A DNA stretch of 64,000 bases from Solidesulfovibrio alcoholivorans DSM 5433 (GCF_000702665.1 NZ_JNJA01000019.1:1-64000); one strand, 5' to 3'; positions 52,533-61,476 are shown, counted from the first letter of the stretch. Program-made: numbers and translations. Notes: generated from the letters alone by a model not told the origin.

Positions 52533-53045
52533 TCATTCCACGGGTTTGGGAGCCAGGACGTCTGCGAAGATCTCGTTGATGACGTCCTTGATCTCCTGTT
52601 GGTCCTTGTCGAGGGCCAGGGCCAATTCCAGGGTGAGCAGGCTCGTGGCCTGCTCGAGCAGCCGGCGCTCGCCGAAGGAGAGCTCCTTGTTCTGGCCAAT
52701 AAGGAGCAGTTCCTTGAGCACGTAGGCCACATCGGAGAGGTCGCCGCTTTTCAGCTTCTCGGAATACTCGCGATAGCGGCGGTTCCAGTTCTGGCCGGTG
52801 TAGCCGGTGAAATCCGAGCGGTCCTTGAGGGATTCGATGATGGCCTCGCCCTGCTCGGCGGTGCACAAGGGACGGAGCCCGACGTTGGCGGCGTTTTTGA
52901 CCGGCACCATGAGGGTGACGTTGTTGCTCAAAATGCGGACGATGAAAAAGTCGGCCGAGGCGCCGCCGATCACCTGGGTCTCGATACGTTCGACCCTGCC
53001 CACTCCCTGGGCCGGATATACCACCAGCTGGTCCTCGGAAAACAC
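52533..53045 (-). CDS. CarD-family transcriptional regulator
   Basis: The 170-residue protein has an N-terminal CarD/TRCF RNA-polymerase interaction domain (QLVVYPAQGVGRVERIETQVIG, then MVPVKNAANVGLRPL) and a helical C-terminal domain (YSEKLKSGDLSDVAYVLKEL, then LSFGERRLLEQATSLL) with a conserved Trp-Asn segment that touches promoter DNA. CarD proteins stabilise open complexes at rRNA and other promoters. A GTG at 53045 with AAGGAG 6 nt upstream was chosen; an upstream ATG at 53123 is less likely. Confidence 0.9.
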   Translation of the reverse strand: MFSEDQLVVYPAQGVGRVERIETQVIGGASADFFIVRILSNNVTLMVPVKNAANVGLRPLCTAEQGEAIIESLKDRSDFTGYTGQNWNRRYREYSEKLKSGDLSDVAYVLKELLLIGQNKELSFGERRLLEQATSLLTLELALALDKDQQEIKDVINEIFADVLAPKPVE

Positions 53046-53186
53046 GGTAGACTCCTTGCCGGAAAACGCACGCCACAGAGCGCACCTGTCGTCTACGAGC
53101 CAAGTTACCGTACTTGCCGCCATGTGTCCACGGATTCCGGTGGCAAGAACGGCAGGCGCGGGAGGAGCCGGGGGGAGGATGGGCGA

Positions 53187-53807
53187 TCAGGCGGTGGCGT
53201 CGAACGCGCCCGCCTTGCGCATGACGGCGTCGAGCCCTTCTTCGAGGAAGGTCATCACGGCGTCCACGGCGGCCGGAACCACCCGGCGCACCACGGCAAA
53301 CTCGTCGTTGCGGAAGGGTTCGAGCACGTAGCCGGCCACGTCGCGGCCGGGTTCGGGGCGGCCGATGCCCAGGCGCAGCCGGACGAAATCCGGGGTGCCG
53401 AGCTCCTGGGTCACGGATTTGAGGCCGTTGTGGCCGGCGTTGCCGCCGCCGCGTTTGGCGCGCATGCGCCCGAGCGGCAGGTCGAGCTCGTCATGCACGA
53501 CCAGGACGTCGGCCGGGGTCAGGCCGTAGAAGTCCATGGCCCCGCGCACGGCGCGACCGCTCAAATTCATGAAGGTCAGCGGCTTGACGCACAGGAACTG
53601 GGCGAAGGCCCCTCCCGGCAGCACGGGCAGGGATATGGTCGCGGCCTCCATGTCCTTGCGCGAGGACAGCGCCGCGCGCGGCGCGCCGCCGAGCTCCCTG
53701 GCCCGTTCGATCAGCGCGTCCAGGGCCATGAAGCCGAAATTGTGGCGGGTGGCGGCGTAGCGGGGGCCGGGATTGCCCAGCCCGACGAGGAGCGCGGTAA
53801 CGGCCAT
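53187..53807 (-). CDS. pth: Peptidyl-tRNA hydrolase
   Basis: The 206-residue enzyme releases tRNA from peptidyl-tRNA. LLVGLGNPGPRYAATRHNFGF at the N terminus with the catalytic histidine (HNFG), FMNLSGRAV and VVHDELDLPLG plus GGGNAGHNGL are diagnostic. It is in the order prs-rplY-pth, common in this group, and is followed (141 bp) by carD. Confidence 0.96.
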   Translation of the reverse strand: MAVTALLVGLGNPGPRYAATRHNFGFMALDALIERARELGGAPRAALSSRKDMEAATISLPVLPGGAFAQFLCVKPLTFMNLSGRAVRGAMDFYGLTPADVLVVHDELDLPLGRMRAKRGGGNAGHNGLKSVTQELGTPDFVRLRLGIGRPEPGRDVAGYVLEPFRNDEFAVVRRVVPAAVDAVMTFLEEGLDAVMRKAGAFDATA

Positions 53808-53902
53808 GGCTGTGTCCGGGGTTGTCGCGTCAATGGAAAAAGAGGCGGGGCGCGTCGACCGCGCCCCGCCCGCATGGCAGCAAAGATGTTCCGGTCGCCC
53901 GT

Positions 53903-54499
53903 CTAGGAGGCGGGAGCGGCTTCGGTTTCCTCGGCCTCGGGCATCAGCACGGCCAGGATGGCGAAGTTGTCGTCATAGACGGCCGTGACGCCCTCGGGCA
54001 GCTTCAGGTCGGCCACCTGCACGCTTTCATTGACGTCGAGGTCGGTGATGTCGATGATAACCTTGTCCGGGATGGTCAGCGGCAGGGAGGCCACCTCGAT
54101 GCTCTCACGGTGGATCTCCAGGGCGCCGCCCTTGACCTGGCCCTTGGCCTTGCCGGTCACTTCCACGGGGATGTGCACGCGGATGGGCTTTTCCAGGTCC
54201 ACGCCGTAGAAATCGACGTGGGTGATGCGCGCCTTGGTCGGATGGTGCTGGAGCTTCCAGACCAGGGCCGGCTTGATCTCCTTGCCGGATTCGCCAGCGA
54301 TGTCGAGGTGGAAGACATGGGCGGACGAGGTCTTGGCATAGAGCTTTTCCAGGGGGAGGTGCTCGACCATGACCGGGATGTTGGCGCCGGCGGCGTCGTA
54401 GTAAACGCCCGGGACCATGTCCGTGGCGCGCAGCTTCCTGTTGGCGCCCTTGCCAAGGCCCGTGCGGGTCGTAACGGCCAGGGTTTGCATCTCTTTCAT
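53903..54499 (-). CDS. rplY: 50S ribosomal protein L25/general stress protein CTC
   Basis: The 198-residue two-domain L25 (CTC type) binds 5S rRNA. The N-terminal beta barrel contains TRTGLGKGANRKLRATDMVPGVYY, and the C-terminal TL5-like domain includes VASLPLTIPDKVIIDITDLDVNE. AAGGAGAT lies upstream of the ATG. It sits between prs and pth. Confidence 0.95.
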   Translation of the reverse strand: MKEMQTLAVTTRTGLGKGANRKLRATDMVPGVYYDAAGANIPVMVEHLPLEKLYAKTSSAHVFHLDIAGESGKEIKPALVWKLQHHPTKARITHVDFYGVDLEKPIRVHIPVEVTGKAKGQVKGGALEIHRESIEVASLPLTIPDKVIIDITDLDVNESVQVADLKLPEGVTAVYDDNFAILAVLMPEAEETEAAPAS

Positions 54500-54557
54500 A
54501 GCGTCTATCTCCTTGTCGCCCGGGGGCGAAACATGATTTCCGGTCAGGCGTGGCGGC

Positions 54558-55502
54558 TTAGGTGAAAAGCACGCTCACCGAGGACTCGGTGTGGATGTTG
54601 TGGATGGCCTTGGCCAGGAGCCCGGCGATGGACAGTGTCTTGATCTTGCTGCAGGCCTTGGCCTTTTCGCTTAGGGGGATCGTGTTGGTGGTCACGATCT
54701 GGGTGAAGGGCGAGGCTTCCAGGCGCTCAATGGCCGGGCCGGAAAGCACGGCGTGGGTGGCGGCGGCCATGACTTCGCTGGCGCCGTTTTCCAGGAGCAC
54801 AGTGCCGGCCTGGCACATGGTGCCGGCGGTGTCGATCATGTCGTCGAGGACCACGCAGAGCTTGTCCTTGACGTCGCCGATGACGTGCATGGCCTGCGCC
54901 TGGTTGGGGGCGTCACGGCGCTTGTCGATGATGGCGAGGCTGCCGCCCAGGCGTTTGGCAAAGGCCCGGGCCCGCTCCACGCCGCCGGCGTCCGGCGAGA
55001 CCACGCAGAGGTTCTTGCCCTGGAATTCTTTGAAATATTCGGCCATGATCGGCGCGGAAAAGAGGTTGTCCACGGGCAGGTTGAAAAAGCCCTGGATCTG
55101 CCCCGCGTGCAGGTCGATGGTGAGAAGCCTGTTCATGCCGGCCACGGTGAGGAAGTCGGCCACGAGCTTGGCGGAGATGGGCGCGCGGGGTGCGACCTTG
55201 CGGTCCTGCCTGGCGTAGCCGTAGTAGGGGACCACGGCGGTGACGCGCTGCGCGCTGGCGCGCTTCAAGGCGTCGAGGATCAGGCACAGCTCCATCAGGT
55301 TGAAGTTGACCGGATAGGAGGTGGATTGGACCACGAAGATGTCCGAACCGCGCACGTTGGCGCCGATTTCGACGCGGATCTCGCCGTCGCTGAACGTGCC
55401 GACCTTTGCCGGAAGCAGCGTGCAGCCGAGGTGGTCGCAGATGGCGGCGGCCAGGACGGGGTTGGACGTGCCGGTGAGGATTTTCAAGTCGCCTTGCGCC
55501 AT
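54558..55502 (-). CDS. prs: Ribose-phosphate pyrophosphokinase
   Basis: The 314-residue enzyme makes PRPP from ribose 5-phosphate and ATP. It has DGEIRVEIGANVRGSDIFVVQS, the ATP flexible loop VPYYGYARQDRK, the divalent cation-binding DLHAGQIQGFFNLPVDNL and the PRPP loop VVLDDMIDTAGT. The ATG at 55502 gives the usual N terminus. It supplies the substrate of the hpt enzyme at 27 kb. Confidence 0.97.
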   Translation of the reverse strand: MAQGDLKILTGTSNPVLAAAICDHLGCTLLPAKVGTFSDGEIRVEIGANVRGSDIFVVQSTSYPVNFNLMELCLILDALKRASAQRVTAVVPYYGYARQDRKVAPRAPISAKLVADFLTVAGMNRLLTIDLHAGQIQGFFNLPVDNLFSAPIMAEYFKEFQGKNLCVVSPDAGGVERARAFAKRLGGSLAIIDKRRDAPNQAQAMHVIGDVKDKLCVVLDDMIDTAGTMCQAGTVLLENGASEVMAAATHAVLSGPAIERLEASPFTQIVTTNTIPLSEKAKACSKIKTLSIAGLLAKAIHNIHTESSVSVLFT

Positions 55503-55584
55503 GTTGCGGGCCTCGGGATTCTTTGGGCCGTCGGACGGCCTGACGGCAGCGCCGCCGCAGCGGACGTTGTTCATACAATATCTA

Positions 55585-55660
55585 TGGCTGGGGTGGTAGG
55601 ACTCGAACCCACGAATGCGGGGACCAAAACCCCGTGCCTTACCAACTTGGCGACACCCCA
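55585..55660 (-). tRNA. tRNA-Gln (anticodon UUG)
   Basis: The minus strand folds as a cloverleaf: acceptor stem TGGGGTG/CACCCCA, anticodon stem CGGGG/CCCCG around TTTTGGT (anticodon TTG) and a GTTCGAGTC T-loop. The 3' CCA is encoded. It lies between prs and ispE on the same strand, the usual arrangement. Confidence 0.95.
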
Positions 55661-55714
55661 GCAAGCCGGCCCGCCCTGGGGCGGACGTACACGCGAACTT
55701 GCGCCCCGCGCGGA

Positions 55715-56605
55715 TTACAGCGACGCGAGGAAGACGCGGGCCCCGTTTCCGGACAGTTGCGCCATGGCCACCACGGCGGCGTGGCGCGTACGGAAAAGCC
55801 CGAAGACCGCGGAGCCCGTTCCGGAAAGAAGGGCGCCCGCCGCCCCGAAGGCCAGCAGGCGTTCCTTGACCCGCCCGATCTCCGGGTGGGCGGCGAACAC
55901 GACGGGTTCGAAGTCGTTTCGCAGAGGCGCTCCGGTCACGCAAAAGGGCTTTTTATTGCCGTCAAAAGCCCTTGTCAAGCACTGTGCCCCGAGTTTTTCG
56001 GGGAAAGTGCGCGCCGCGTCCAGGGCGGCGTAGGCCCAGGCTGTGTTGACCCGCACGGCCGGGCAGGCCACCACGGCGTGCCAGCCGGAAAGCCCGGCGT
56101 CCACGGGGAGGAGCCGTTCGCCTACGCCCGTGGCCAGGGCGGGGCGGTCCTGGAGAAAAAAGGGAACGTCCGCGCCAAGGCCCAGGGCCAGACGGGCGAG
56201 CGCGTCCTCTTTCAGGGTGTTCTCGCCGGCGCGTTCGTTGAGGTAGGAGAGCATGGCGGCCGCGTCCGCGGAACCGCCGCCAAGCCCAGCGCCGTAAGGG
56301 ATGCGTTTCTTGAGCATCGCCTCCAGGCGGGGGGCGTATCCGGTCTGCGCGGCGAAGGCCCGGTAGGCCCGCACGACGAGGTTGTCCTCGGTTTCGAGTT
56401 CCGGGTCTGAGCACAGGAAATCGATGTCGCCCGGACCTTCGAAGCGCCGGATGGAAAAGACGTCGGATGGTTCGGGCAGAGGAAGGAACAGGGTTTCGAT
56501 GTCGTGGTAGCCGTCGGCCCGGCGCGGCCCCACGGCAAGGCACAGATTGACCTTGCAGGGGACGGGAATGGCGGTTTCCTCGACGCAATGCGGCATCAGG
56601 CCCAT
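55715..56605 (-). CDS. ispE: 4-diphosphocytidyl-2-C-methyl-D-erythritol kinase
   Basis: The 296-residue GHMP kinase acts in the non-mevalonate isoprenoid pathway. CKVNLCLAVGPRRADGYHDIETL contains the substrate lysine and histidine, and the ATP loop is PYGAGLGGGSADAAAML. The later ALLSGTGSAVFGLF is the third GHMP motif. AAGG lies 6 nt before the ATG at 56605. It precedes tRNA-Gln and prs. Confidence 0.95.
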   Translation of the reverse strand: MGLMPHCVEETAIPVPCKVNLCLAVGPRRADGYHDIETLFLPLPEPSDVFSIRRFEGPGDIDFLCSDPELETEDNLVVRAYRAFAAQTGYAPRLEAMLKKRIPYGAGLGGGSADAAAMLSYLNERAGENTLKEDALARLALGLGADVPFFLQDRPALATGVGERLLPVDAGLSGWHAVVACPAVRVNTAWAYAALDAARTFPEKLGAQCLTRAFDGNKKPFCVTGAPLRNDFEPVVFAAHPEIGRVKERLLAFGAAGALLSGTGSAVFGLFRTRHAAVVAMAQLSGNGARVFLASL

Positions 56606-56661
56606 GGCGCGCCTTGGGGCGGCCGGCGGCGCGAGTTCGCGCCGCCGGCCGGGGGTTTGCG

Positions 56662-58128
56662 TTACTTTGAATCCGACAGCGGCACGGTCCGGAAGACGGT
56701 CTGGCGCTGGCGCTTGATCTGGAGCATCACCACGCCCTTGTCCTTGCCGTCCTCGGCCACCACCTTCTTGAATTCCTCGGGGGTGTTGACCGCCCGCTGA
56801 TTGACCTCGAGCACGACGTCGCCGGGACGCACGTCGGACTGCTCGGCCTCGGAGCCGTCTTCAACCTCCGTTACCAGGACACCGCGGGCCTTGTCCATGC
56901 CCAGGGCCTTGGCCTCCTTGCCGGTGACGGAGCGCAGGGTCAGGCCGATGCTCTTGGCCTGGGATTCGGCGGGCGCGGTCGCGTCGCCGCCGTCCTCGCC
57001 CGTGCCGCCCTGCTGGGCGAGCTTCTTGGCGTCGCGTTCGCCGAGGGTGACGGAGACGGTGAGCGGGGAGCCCTTGCGCAGCAGGTTCATCTCCACGGAG
57101 TCGCCGGGCTTGAGGGCGGCGATGCGGCGCAGCAACTCATTGGTGTTTTCGATCTTCTGGCCGGAGACGGCGGTGATGACGTCGCCGGTCCTGATGCCGG
57201 CCTTGCCTGCGGGCTGGCCGTCGAGGACGGAAGTGACGAGCGCGCCCTTGGTGTTCTCCATGCCCAGGGCCTTGGCGGTGTTCTCGTCGATGTCCTGGAT
57301 GGTGACGCCGATCCAGCCGCGCTTGATGCTTTTGCCCTCGCGCAACTGGGCGATGACGTCCTTGGCCATGCCGGAGGGTATGGCGAAGCCGATGCCCTGG
57401 CCCGAGGCGACGATGGCGGTGTTGATGCCGACGACCTTGCCGTCGAGGTCGATCAGCGGGCCGCCGGAGTTGCCGGGGTTGATGGAGGCGTCGGTCTGGA
57501 TGAAGTTGTCAAAGGGGCCCGCGCCGATGATGCGGCCCTTGGCGCTGACGATGCCGAGGGTGACGGTGTTTTCCAGGCCGAAGGGGTTGCCGATGGCGAG
57601 CACCCATTCGCCGACCTTGAGCTTTCCGGAGTCGCCGAACTCCAGGTAGGGCAGGTTGGACTTGCCGTCGATCTTGAGCAGGGCGAGGTCGGTTTCGGGG
57701 TCGCGGCCAACGATCTTGGCGGCCAGGGGCTTTTCGTTGTTCTTGAACTGGACCTTGACCTCGTCGGCGTTATCGATGACGTGGTTGTTGGTCACGATGT
57801 AGCCGTCGGGGGAGATGACGAAGCCCGAGCCCATGGAGCGCTGCTTATGAGGCTTTCCGCCTTTGCCCTGGGGGCCGAAGAATTTTTCGAACTGGTCGAA
57901 GAAGTCGTCCATGGGGCCGCCGTTGCGCCTGTTGTGGAACTGCTCGAAGAGGTCGCGCATGCCTTCCTGGGCCTTGGCGGTTTTGGTGGTCGAGATATTG
58001 ACCACGGCGGGTCCGTCTTTTTCGACGAGTTCCGTGATGTCGGGCAAGGGGATGCGCGCGGCTGCGAGCGAGGTCCAGGCCAGGACCATCAGTGCGGCGG
58101 TCAGGGGAGCAAGGATGCGTTTTTGCAT
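56662..58128 (-). CDS. degP: Periplasmic serine protease DegP/HtrA (Do family)
   Basis: The 488-residue protein has a signal peptide (about 1-24), a trypsin-like domain with the triad His (TNNHVID), Asp (PETDLALLK) and Ser (NPGNSGGPL), and two PDZ domains (about 285-375 and 395-485). It degrades or refolds misfolded envelope proteins. GGAG precedes the ATG. A heat-shock promoter was looked for but not convincingly seen. Confidence 0.96.
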   Translation of the reverse strand: MQKRILAPLTAALMVLAWTSLAAARIPLPDITELVEKDGPAVVNISTTKTAKAQEGMRDLFEQFHNRRNGGPMDDFFDQFEKFFGPQGKGGKPHKQRSMGSGFVISPDGYIVTNNHVIDNADEVKVQFKNNEKPLAAKIVGRDPETDLALLKIDGKSNLPYLEFGDSGKLKVGEWVLAIGNPFGLENTVTLGIVSAKGRIIGAGPFDNFIQTDASINPGNSGGPLIDLDGKVVGINTAIVASGQGIGFAIPSGMAKDVIAQLREGKSIKRGWIGVTIQDIDENTAKALGMENTKGALVTSVLDGQPAGKAGIRTGDVITAVSGQKIENTNELLRRIAALKPGDSVEMNLLRKGSPLTVSVTLGERDAKKLAQQGGTGEDGGDATAPAESQAKSIGLTLRSVTGKEAKALGMDKARGVLVTEVEDGSEAEQSDVRPGDVVLEVNQRAVNTPEEFKKVVAEDGKDKGVVMLQIKRQRQTVFRTVPLSDSK

Positions 58129-58542
58129 GGTGAACTCCTGCGTTTTGGCTGGCGGCTTGGTCGTGGAGCCGTTCCAGGGGCGTTTGCAGACTCCGGTGTT
58201 GGCCGGGGGGTCGTGATTTCGGGCGATATTGCCGTTTATACGCCGTTTGCGGCCGGAGTAAACCGGAACTTGCCGTCCAGGCGTCCCTGGGGGCGGTGTT
58301 TTGCCGGCGCGCGACGTGTCTTTGCCATTCACGCGAGCCTGTCGGTTCCTTGACAAGCTTTCGTGGGGCAAATAGTAAAGTTTGTTTCCGGCGCGTCAAT
58401 CGGCGTGAATTTTTCGCAGAGGTCCGTCGACAGAATTTGTTTCGGAAAGAATGTCAGTAATTTTAGCTTGTTGACTTTACGAGTGCGGCGTAATGGGCCG
58501 TAACTATAAAAGAAGTATGAACATCGTTTCATGCGATGCCGT
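58129..58542. other. Gene-free interval (414 bp) between degP and tRNA-Arg
   Basis: This divergent region holds the promoters of degP (minus) and tRNA-Arg (plus). From about 58375 it is distinctly more AT-rich than the rest of the window. A TATAAA at 58505-58510 could be the -10 box of tRNA-Arg. No gene is recognised. Confidence 0.5.
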
Positions 58543-58619
58543 GCTCCCGTAGCTCAGTAGGATAGAGCGATCGCCTCCTAAGCGATAGGCCGTGCGTTCG
58601 AATCGCGCCGGGAGCACCA
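58543..58619 (+). tRNA. tRNA-Arg (anticodon CCU)
   Basis: It folds as a cloverleaf with acceptor stem GCTCCCG/CGGGAGC, anticodon stem ATCGC/GCGAT around CTCCTAA (anticodon CCT), a GTTCGAATC T-loop and encoded CCA. It decodes the AGG arginine codon, which should be little used in this GC-rich genome. tRNA-Arg(CCU) genes are frequent attachment sites for integrative elements. Confidence 0.95.
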
Positions 58620-59063
58620 TAAAAATCAAGGGGTTGGACTGAATGGGTCCAGCCCCTTTTGCGTTGGGAGGCGATTTTGTCCCCCATGTGTCCCCCAGTT
58701 TGGAATTATGAGACAGCTCATAGGCAGATACTGCTTCCTTTTGCCCCTTTCCCGCGGACAACCTAGTAATCGTCGCGTGATGGACTTTGCTGGTTCGCAC
58801 CCTCGTTAAGGCGTGCCCGTTTGGAAACCATGTAAAATCCGAGTCTCTTTCGGCGATAGTCCGGGCACGGCATCCTCTTGTCCGAAGTTGTCCGTCCTTG
58901 AAGATCGGATACTGCATAGCATACCCGCCTGACGTCGCTCGAATTTTTGCCCTCGCGCGGGGCGCAGTCATTATCGGGTATTTTGTTAAAAGATACGGGA
59001 GTTGCGTTTCGCGGTGTTGAGACATATGTTAGCTGTATCGCTTGGGTAATAGAGGTGCCCGAT
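58620..59063. other. Gene-free interval with possible integrase remnant
   Basis: Between tRNA-Arg and cas3 there is a terminator-like hairpin (58628-58660), then sequence with no complete gene. On the minus strand, a frame reading ...SKLGDTWGTKS (about 58680-58720) resembles the C-terminal tail found in tyrosine recombinases integrated next to tRNA genes, but it lacks catalytic residues. AT content is above average here, which fits acquired DNA. Evidence is weak. Confidence 0.3.
58628..58660 (+). terminator. Terminator of tRNA-Arg
   Basis: AAGGGGTTGGAC pairs with GTCCAGCCCCTT (one GU pair) around a 7-nt loop and is followed by TT, starting 9 bp after the tRNA. It is a good rho-independent terminator. 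Confidence 0.75.
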
Positions 59064-61280
59064 ATGCCCGAGGAACGTCATTGGTACGCCCACAGTGTTG
59101 CTGGCCTGCAGCAGGAGGCGTGGCAGACGCTTCCCGAGCACCTGCATGCCGTGGCCAAGCGGGCTGCGAAGTTCGCCGACGCCTTCGGTGCGGGCACATG
59201 GGGCCATGCGGCCGGGTTGTTGCACGACGCCGGTAAATACACGGAAGCATTTCAGCGCCGCCTTGCCGGAGGGGCCGAGCGGGTGGACCATTCCACGGCC
59301 GGGGCCAAGCTGGCCGCGGACCTTGCGCCGCAGGCCGGCAAGATCCTGGCCTACGCCATCGCCGGGCATCACGCCGGCCTCACCGACGGCAAAAGCAATG
59401 ACCCCTCCTGCCTGACCGAGCGCCTGGAGCGGGCCGTCCTGCCCGAACTGCCGCAGTGGCTGACACAGGCCGCCTTGCTCACGAAATCGCCGTTTGCCTT
59501 TGCGCCCAAGCGGATGGGCTTCGGCTGGGCGTTTTTCATCCGCATGCTTTATTCCTGCCTGGTGGACGCGGATTTCCTCGATACCGAGGCATTCCTTAAC
59601 AAGGGGCAAAGCGAGCTGCGGGGCGAATATCCGCCCGTGGCGACGCTTCGCGAGCGGTTGCGGGCGCATCTGGCCGGGTTCGCGCACAAGGCGCATCCCT
59701 CTCCGGTCGATCCCTGGCGGGCGAAGGTGCTTGCGTGGTGTTGCGACGCCGCGCGGGAGGAGCCCGGGCTTTTTTCCCTGACCGTGCCCACCGGCGGCGG
59801 CAAGACGCTTTCCTCCCTGGCCTTCGCCCTGGAGCACGCCGTCACTCATGGCCTGGAACGGGTAATCTACGTCATTCCCTATACGAGCATCATCGAGCAG
59901 AACGCCGACGTGTTCCGCAAGGCCCTTGGCGAGGACGTGGTGGTCGAGCACCACAGCAATTTCGATCCCTGGCGGCCAAAGGGGGCGGCTGCGGAAGCCC
60001 CCGAACCGGCCGGCGACGAGACGTTGGCCCGGCGTTTGGAACTTGCCTGCGAGAACTGGGACGCGCGGCTGGTCGTGACCACCAGCGTGCAGTTTTTCGA
60101 GTCGCTTTTCGCCGCCCGTTCCTCGAAGTGCCGCAAGCTGCACCACATCGCGCGCAGCGTCGTCATCCTGGACGAGGCGCAGATGCTGCCGCCGGCCGTT
60201 TTGCGGCCGTGTATCGAGGCGTTGCGCGAGCTCTATGAGCATTACGGCACGACGGTCGTTTTGTGCACGGCCACGCAACCGGCTCTCGAGAAATCGGCCG
60301 AGTTTCCTTGCGGCCTGGATGCGCCCCGGGAAATCGTGCGCGACGTGCCGGGGCTTTTCACGGCGCTTAAGCGCACGCGCGTGGAGCATCTGGGCCGGCT
60401 GACCGACGCGGCGCTGCTTGAGCGGCTCGCGGGGCACAGGCAGGTGCTGTGCGTGGTCAATACGCGCCGTCATGCGCGGGTGTTGCGCCGGGGCCTCGAC
60501 GAGGCGGAAGGCGTGTTTCATTTAAGCGCCTCCATGTGTCCGGCGCACCGCACGGCAAAGCTCGAAGCGATCCGCAAGGCGCTCCAGGCGGGGGTGCCGT
60601 GCCGTGTTGTGAGCACGCAGCTCATCGAGTGCGGGGTCGATGTGAGCTTTCCGGTGGTCTATCGCGCCGCTGCGGGCGTCGATGCCGTGGCCCAGGCGGG
60701 CGGGCGCTGCAACCGCGAGGGGGAGCTCGCCGAGGGCGGCGTTGTGTACGTGTTCGAGGCGCAGGACGCGCCGCCGCCCAAGGGGGAGATGCGCCGCGCG
60801 GCCCAGGTGGGGGCGGAAGTCATGCGGCGGCATGCGGACGTGTTGTCGCCGGTGGCGGTGGAGGATTATTTTCGGACGCTGTACTGGTCGCAGGGGGCGG
60901 ACCAGCTGGATGCCAAGAGGATCTTGGAGCGGCTGCGGGCCATGGACGCCCGGGCGAATCTGCCGCTTCGCGAGGTTTCGGAATTGTTCGCGTTTATCGA
61001 GAACACGTACCGGCCGGTGATCGTCCCTTGGGACGCGGCGGGGGCGCGGATCGTGGACGGGCTTGAGCACGCGGAGCACACGGGCCGGCTCGCCCGCCGC
61101 GCCCAGCGCTACACGGTGCAGATACCGCCCCGGGAGTTCGCGGCCCTGGAACAGGCGGGCGCGCTCGAATGCTTGCGGGAGCGGTTTTACGTGCTGCGCA
61201 ACATGGAACGCTACGACGCGGAGGAGGGGCTTGCCGTCGCGGACGGCGGGGCGTTTCGGGCAGAGGAGTGGATTTTGTGA
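59064..61280 (+). CDS. cas3: CRISPR-associated nuclease-helicase Cas3 (type I-C)
   Basis: The 738-residue protein degrades DNA bound by Cascade. The N-terminal HD nuclease has His10, His54-Asp55 (LLHDAGK), His76 and the His-His pair in AGHHAGL. The helicase part has Walker A TVPTGGGKT (about 240-248), the DEAQ box in VILDEAQML (about 370), STQLIECGVDVSFP and QAGGRCNREG. The ATG at 59064 follows AGAGGTG; the frame is open further upstream but without a ribosome-binding site. The layout cas3-cas5-cas8-cas7 is type I-C. Confidence 0.95.
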   Translation: MPEERHWYAHSVAGLQQEAWQTLPEHLHAVAKRAAKFADAFGAGTWGHAAGLLHDAGKYTEAFQRRLAGGAERVDHSTAGAKLAADLAPQAGKILAYAIAGHHAGLTDGKSNDPSCLTERLERAVLPELPQWLTQAALLTKSPFAFAPKRMGFGWAFFIRMLYSCLVDADFLDTEAFLNKGQSELRGEYPPVATLRERLRAHLAGFAHKAHPSPVDPWRAKVLAWCCDAAREEPGLFSLTVPTGGGKTLSSLAFALEHAVTHGLERVIYVIPYTSIIEQNADVFRKALGEDVVVEHHSNFDPWRPKGAAAEAPEPAGDETLARRLELACENWDARLVVTTSVQFFESLFAARSSKCRKLHHIARSVVILDEAQMLPPAVLRPCIEALRELYEHYGTTVVLCTATQPALEKSAEFPCGLDAPREIVRDVPGLFTALKRTRVEHLGRLTDAALLERLAGHRQVLCVVNTRRHARVLRRGLDEAEGVFHLSASMCPAHRTAKLEAIRKALQAGVPCRVVSTQLIECGVDVSFPVVYRAAAGVDAVAQAGGRCNREGELAEGGVVYVFEAQDAPPPKGEMRRAAQVGAEVMRRHADVLSPVAVEDYFRTLYWSQGADQLDAKRILERLRAMDARANLPLREVSELFAFIENTYRPVIVPWDAAGARIVDGLEHAEHTGRLARRAQRYTVQIPPREFAALEQAGALECLRERFYVLRNMERYDAEEGLAVADGGAFRAEEWIL

Positions 61281-61343
61281 CCTGCTATGGGAGTGCGCCG
61301 AATAGTTGATCAGTTGATCGGTAATTCCCTGTGCGTATATTTA

Positions 61344-61372
61344 TTGCGTAAAAATATATTTACTTATTGAAT
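61344..61372 (+). promoter_or_regulatory. Candidate promoter for cas5c-cas8c-cas7c
   Basis: TTGCGT (61344-61349) and TTGAAT (61367-61372) are spaced by 17 bp, 4/6 matches to each sigma-70 hexamer. The predicted start would be near 61379, immediately before the direct-repeat copy at 61381. TATATT at 61355-61360 is an alternative -10 box. Confidence 0.3.
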
Positions 61373-61380
61373 TTTGGTTT

Positions 61381-61476
61381 AGTTGCTGTTACAGAGTAAA
61401 TGTCTCCGACACGACCGCCCCATGCTAGGGGGAGGTTTTCTCCGTGAGAGGATTGAAACAGTTGTTGTTACAGAGT
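61381..61476 (+). repeat. 17-bp direct repeat flanking a CRISPR-repeat-like element
   Basis: AGTTGCTGTTACAGAGT (61381-61397) recurs as AGTTGTTGTTACAGAGT (61460-61476), one mismatch at position 6. Each is followed by GTC, after an AAAT interruption in the first copy. The second lies directly after GATTGAAAC, the typical end of a type I-C CRISPR repeat, in the position of a spacer. Confidence 0.7.
61400..61447 (+). CDS. Mini-ORF (15 codons) in the cas3-cas5c gap, creT candidate
   Basis: The frame begins ATG-TCT-CCG and ends CCG-TGA, with CGA and an AGG-GGG-AGG run. AGG should be rare in this genome. AGAG 3 nt before the ATG is a weak ribosome-binding site. In known CreTA modules a tiny RNA or ORF rich in rare arginine codons acts as a toxin. 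A 15-codon frame can arise by chance, so confidence is low. Confidence 0.15.
   Translation: MSPTRPPHARGRFSP

Noticed and set aside
58330..58400. Sigma-32 type promoter for degP
   Set aside because: On the minus strand there is a CCCCA-type element but no CTTGAA box at proper spacing.
58504..59025. 173-codon minus-strand frame covering tRNA-Arg
   Set aside because: Part of it is the reverse translation of the tRNA and the rest lacks a domain; only a weak integrase-tail resemblance was kept as a note.
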